Assembly: GCA_017307315.1 (NCBI GenBank)
Contig: JAFKFF010000391.1
Span: forward strand, 1-7,500
Length of the DNA stretch: 7,500 nucleotides
Origin: Alphaproteobacteria bacterium
GTDB lineage: Bacteria; Pseudomonadota; Alphaproteobacteria; Micropepsales; Micropepsaceae
Direction: 5' to 3'
This document shows, in pieces, positions 5,234 to 7,500 of this stretch (the stretch's first letter is position 1; every line of letters starts with the position of its first letter). The position numbers and the translations under genes are program-made. Below the pieces are notes generated by a model, which saw nothing but the letters and a program-made list of their open reading frames with translations, was not told where the DNA came from and did no database searches.

Positions 5234-6157
5234 ATGCCGCGATTTGCGATTGCTCTGTCCGCCGCCTTGCTTTGCGCCGGCCTGTCGATGGTCCCCGCCT
5301 GGGCCATCGAGGCCTTTCCGCCCGGCTTTCACACGGAAGAGATCAAGACCAACGGCACCATTTTGCATGTGCGCATCGGCGGCCGGGGGCCGGCGGTGGT
5401 GCTGCTGCACGGCTTTGCCGACACCGGCGACATGTGGGCGCCCGTGGCGGCGGCGCTGGCCAGGACCCATCAGCTGGTGGTGCCCGACCTGCGCGGCATG
5501 GGCCTCTCCGCCCATCCCGACACCGGCTACACCAAGAAGAACCAGGCGGTGGACATTGCCGGGGTGATGGATGCACTGAAGATCCAAAAGACCGATCTCG
5601 TCACCCACGATATCGGCAACATGGTGGGCTATGCCCTGGCGGCGCAATATCCGGCGCGCATCGCCAAATGGGTGGTGATCGACGCGCCCTTGCCCGGCAT
5701 CGGCAATTGGGACGAGATCGTCAAAAGCCCGCTCCTGTGGCATTTCAATTTCCGCGGGCCGGACATGGAGCGGCTGGTGGCGGGACGCGAGCGCATCTAT
5801 CTCGACCGCTTCTACAACGAGCTGTCCGCCGATCCGAAGAAGATCGACGAGGCGACGCGCGCCCATTACGCCGCGCTCTATGCCCGTCCCCACGCCATGC
5901 ATGACGCCTTCGAGCAATTCGCCGCCTTCAACCAGGATGCGGCGGACAACAAGGCGCTGCTGGCGAAGGGCGGAAAATTGACCATGCCGGTTCTGGCGCT
6001 GGGCGCGGAAAAATCCTTCGGCAAGGATCAGGCGGCGGTGCTGCGCGAGGTGGCATCCAATGTCACCATGGGCATCGTGCCGAATTCCGGCCACTGGATC
6101 ATGGAAGAAAATCCCGCCGCGACCGTCACCCTGATCCGGGATTTCCTGGCGAAATAG
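5234..6157 (+). CDS. Exported alpha/beta hydrolase, epoxide-hydrolase-like
   Basis: This 307-residue protein carries a Sec signal peptide (core 4-20, AWA at 22-24), so the enzyme is periplasmic or secreted. Alpha/beta-hydrolase marks are VVLLHGFADTGDMW (55-68, HGF oxyanion region), DLRGMGLSAHP (85-95), THDIGNMVGYALA (124-136) with Asp126 in the nucleophile position, and NSGHWIMEENP (284-294) with His287. An Asp nucleophile and the DLRGMG block fit epoxide hydrolases and haloalkane or haloacetate dehalogenases rather than Ser esterases. The third acid is probably Glu259 in LGAEKSFG. A lid domain spans about 155-235. It would open an epoxide or similar electrophile by water attack. The start is ATG 5234 with GGGGAA (5221-5226) 7 bases upstream; the ATG at 5227 is out of frame. 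It is divergent from, and probably controlled by, the LysR gene. Confidence 0.85.
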   Translation: MPRFAIALSAALLCAGLSMVPAWAIEAFPPGFHTEEIKTNGTILHVRIGGRGPAVVLLHGFADTGDMWAPVAAALARTHQLVVPDLRGMGLSAHPDTGYTKKNQAVDIAGVMDALKIQKTDLVTHDIGNMVGYALAAQYPARIAKWVVIDAPLPGIGNWDEIVKSPLLWHFNFRGPDMERLVAGRERIYLDRFYNELSADPKKIDEATRAHYAALYARPHAMHDAFEQFAAFNQDAADNKALLAKGGKLTMPVLALGAEKSFGKDQAAVLREVASNVTMGIVPNSGHWIMEENPAATVTLIRDFLAK

Positions 6158-6165
6158 CCGCGCGC

Positions 6166-6182
6166 GGCGGGCGTCCCCCGCC
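6166..6182 (+). terminator. Weak GC hairpin after the hydrolase
   Basis: GGCGGG (6166-6171), a 5-base loop and CCCGCC (6177-6182) form a perfect 6-bp stem starting 9 bases after the hydrolase stop. No T-run follows, so intrinsic termination would be weak. Some readthrough into the AhpD-like gene is possible. Confidence 0.3.
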
Positions 6183-6285
6183 CTACCGGCATCTCGTTTC
6201 GCATCGCCCCCCTCTCTGGCGTGCGCGATATCCACATTCGCGCCGGCCGGGGATAGAGTTTCGCGGCGCATGCAGGGGAGTGTCC

Positions 6286-6693
6286 ATGGCCACGGTGAAG
6301 CTTTTGACCGACAGGGAGGTGGAGGCGATCCCCGAAGCCCAGGCGGTGTTCGATGACATCCGCGCCACCCGCAAGTCGGAGTTCGTCAACAATTTCTGGC
6401 GCGCGCTGGCCAACGATCCGAAGACCTTGAAGCGCGTATGGGAGAGCTTGAAATCCGTCATGGGCCGCGAGGGCGCGCTCGATCCTTTGACGCGCGAGCT
6501 GATCTATGTCGCCGTCTCCACCGCCAATGCCTGCCAATATTGCGTCCAGTCCCACACCGCCGCCGCCCGCGCCCGCGGCATGACCGACGCCCAGCATGCC
6601 GAGCTGATCGCCGTTATCGGCCTCGCCGCCCAGACCAATCACCTCGCCCTGGCGATGCAGGTGCCGCCCGATCCGGAATTCGAGGTGCGATAA
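6286..6693 (+). CDS. AhpD-like / carboxymuconolactone decarboxylase-family protein
   Basis: This 135-residue all-helical protein has the family's core motif ELIYVAVSTANACQYCVQSHT (71-91), with the redox CxxC pair Cys83 and Cys86 and the nearby His90. Members with this motif are AhpD-like alkylhydroperoxidase or thiol-disulfide proteins, usually oligomeric and cytoplasmic. Those lacking the CxxC are decarboxylases, so a redox role is favoured here. The start is ATG 6286 with GGGGAG (6275-6280) 5 bases upstream; a GTG at 6280 overlaps that site and is less likely. It has no signal peptide, so it does not share the hydrolase's compartment. It follows the hydrolase by 128 bases in the same direction, possibly the same regulon, but this is not certain. 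Confidence 0.88.
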   Translation: MATVKLLTDREVEAIPEAQAVFDDIRATRKSEFVNNFWRALANDPKTLKRVWESLKSVMGREGALDPLTRELIYVAVSTANACQYCVQSHTAAARARGMTDAQHAELIAVIGLAAQTNHLALAMQVPPDPEFEVR

Positions 6694-6773
6694 GCGCCGC
6701 CTTCCCTTCGCGGGGCCGCGCGACGGCGCGTGATACGTCCCCCGCCCCGGATTGGGGGTATTCCCCCGCCGCC

Positions 6774-6789
6774 TTAACGCCCTTTTTAC
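6774..6789. promoter_or_regulatory. Near-match to a CtrA box upstream of the beta-barrel gene
   Basis: TTAA (6774-6777), 7 bases, then TTTAC (6785-6789) resembles the alphaproteobacterial CtrA site TTAA-N7-TTAAC with one mismatch. It lies 43 bases before the ATG at 6832, a plausible promoter position. The same 138-base gap also holds a G5-TATT-C5 hairpin (6754-6767) with no T-run. The match is short and could be chance. Confidence 0.25.
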
Positions 6790-6831
6790 CGCGCCGGCCC
6801 AGGGTCCCCGCTTCACCGGAGGGGACAACCT

Positions 6832-7500
6832 ATGACACGTACCGCCACAACCATGACACTGGCCGCCGCGGCGCTGAGCCTGGCCGGGGCCGCCGCCTCC
6901 GCCGACGCCGCACCGGAAGGCGCGCCGGGATCGGCCTATACCGGCCTTCGCGGCAGCCTGGCGTTCGAAGGCTCCATCAGCGCGAGGGACGAGGCCACCA
7001 CCCCGCCGACCAAAGTCAAAGCCGGCGCCGATACGGGCGGCGGCGCGTCGGCCTATTGGGGTTGGCATCTGCCTTATAATTTCAAAGCCGAGCTGGAATT
7101 GCTCTACCGCTATCAGCCGCTCTCCGACATCTCGGCCGCCGGCAGCAGCGCCAGCTTGGGCGGCTATGCCCAGACCTTCGCGCCCATGGCCAACCTCTAT
7201 TGGACCCTGCCGCTGTCCGACATCGGCGTCACGCCCTTTGTCGGCGGAGGCGTCGGCTATGCCTGGAACGAACTGGGCATCGACAATGTCGCGGGCGTGG
7301 CCCTGCCCGCCACGGTGCACAATGACGATTGGCGCTTCGCCTACAATCTGATGGCGGGCCTCAGCGTTCCGGTCGGCCACGGCACGCGCCTCACCGGCAT
7401 GTATCGCTGGCTGCGCGAGGATATCGGCAGCAGCTGCGCCACCACGTCGTTCTGCGGCGCCCATGCCGCCGACCGCGTCATGGTCAAGGGCGAATGGCGG
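6832..7500 (+). CDS. Outer-membrane beta-barrel protein, 3' end cut by window edge
   Basis: The frame is open from ATG 6832 to the right edge (223 codons) with GGAGGGG (6818-6824) 7 bases upstream. Residues 1-26 are a Sec signal peptide ending ASADA. The mature part shows alternating, aromatic-rich strands of a small OmpA/opacity-type barrel: SAYTGLRGSLAFEG (34-47), FKAELELLYRY (84-94), FAPMANLYWTLPL (116-128), VTPFVGGGVGYAWNEL (133-148), RFAYNLMAGLSVPV (168-181), TRLTGMYRWL (185-194) and RVMVKGEWR at the edge. The last visible segment looks like the final strand, so only a few residues may be missing. Cys202 and Cys208 lie in a loop and could form a disulfide on the cell surface. Its role (structural, adhesion or pore) cannot be told. 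It is transcribed separately from the AhpD-like gene. Confidence 0.85.
   Translation, partial: MTRTATTMTLAAAALSLAGAAASADAAPEGAPGSAYTGLRGSLAFEGSISARDEATTPPTKVKAGADTGGGASAYWGWHLPYNFKAELELLYRYQPLSDISAAGSSASLGGYAQTFAPMANLYWTLPLSDIGVTPFVGGGVGYAWNELGIDNVAGVALPATVHNDDWRFAYNLMAGLSVPVGHGTRLTGMYRWLREDIGSSCATTSFCGAHAADRVMVKGEWR

Noticed and set aside
4955..6271. 438-codon open frame on the minus strand opposite the hydrolase
   Set aside because: It is antisense to a gene with signal peptide and catalytic motifs. Its translation is rich in His, Arg and Gly without family motifs, typical of a shadow frame in GC-rich DNA.
6028..7464. 478-codon open frame on the minus strand opposite the AhpD-like and beta-barrel genes
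   Set aside because: It crosses two well-supported plus-strand genes and their promoter gap, and shows no recognisable domain or start signal.

Overview
The window is GC-rich (for example, 43 of 60 bases are G/C at 1081-1140), with strong G/C bias at third codon positions. It carries a double-palindrome intergenic repeat at about 1530-1597 of a type common in alphaproteobacterial genomes. Together with the gene families present, this points to an alphaproteobacterial chromosome. I cannot name the genus. There is no rRNA, tRNA, CRISPR array or recognisable transposase.

Layout. 1-128: 3' end of an unidentified gene (+). 309-935: LysE/RhtB-type exporter (-), divergent from 1064-1483, a small secreted disordered protein (+). 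1530-1597: palindromic repeat lying between convergent genes. 1659-2438: exported LolA-like protein (-). 2609-3207: a low-GC block (22 of 60 G/C at 2701-2760) on the minus strand, holding a HEPN-like protein whose start is out of frame with its body. Just upstream of it is a 42-codon ORF placed directly behind a perfect TATAAT. 3305-3357: GC-rich inverted repeat in the leader of a two-gene operon of unknown function (3389-3902), followed by a tiny glycine-rich lipoprotein (4005-4220). 4240-5136 (-) and 5234-6157 (+): a divergent LysR regulator and an exported epoxide-hydrolase-like alpha/beta hydrolase, with a dyad in the shared promoter. 6286-6693: AhpD/carboxymuconolactone-decarboxylase-like protein. 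6832-7500: outer-membrane beta-barrel protein running off the right edge.

How the genes fit together. The clearest unit is the LysR regulator, its dyad and the hydrolase, possibly followed by the AhpD-like gene 128 bases downstream, which has its own ribosome binding site. This looks like a small regulated detoxification or catabolic locus, but the substrate is not visible. Much of the rest is cell-envelope material: an exporter, a disordered periplasmic protein, a LolA-like protein, a lipoprotein and a beta-barrel. The low-GC HEPN block looks like foreign, possibly decaying, defence or toxin-type DNA. It is the most unusual part of the window, although I see no complete new system.
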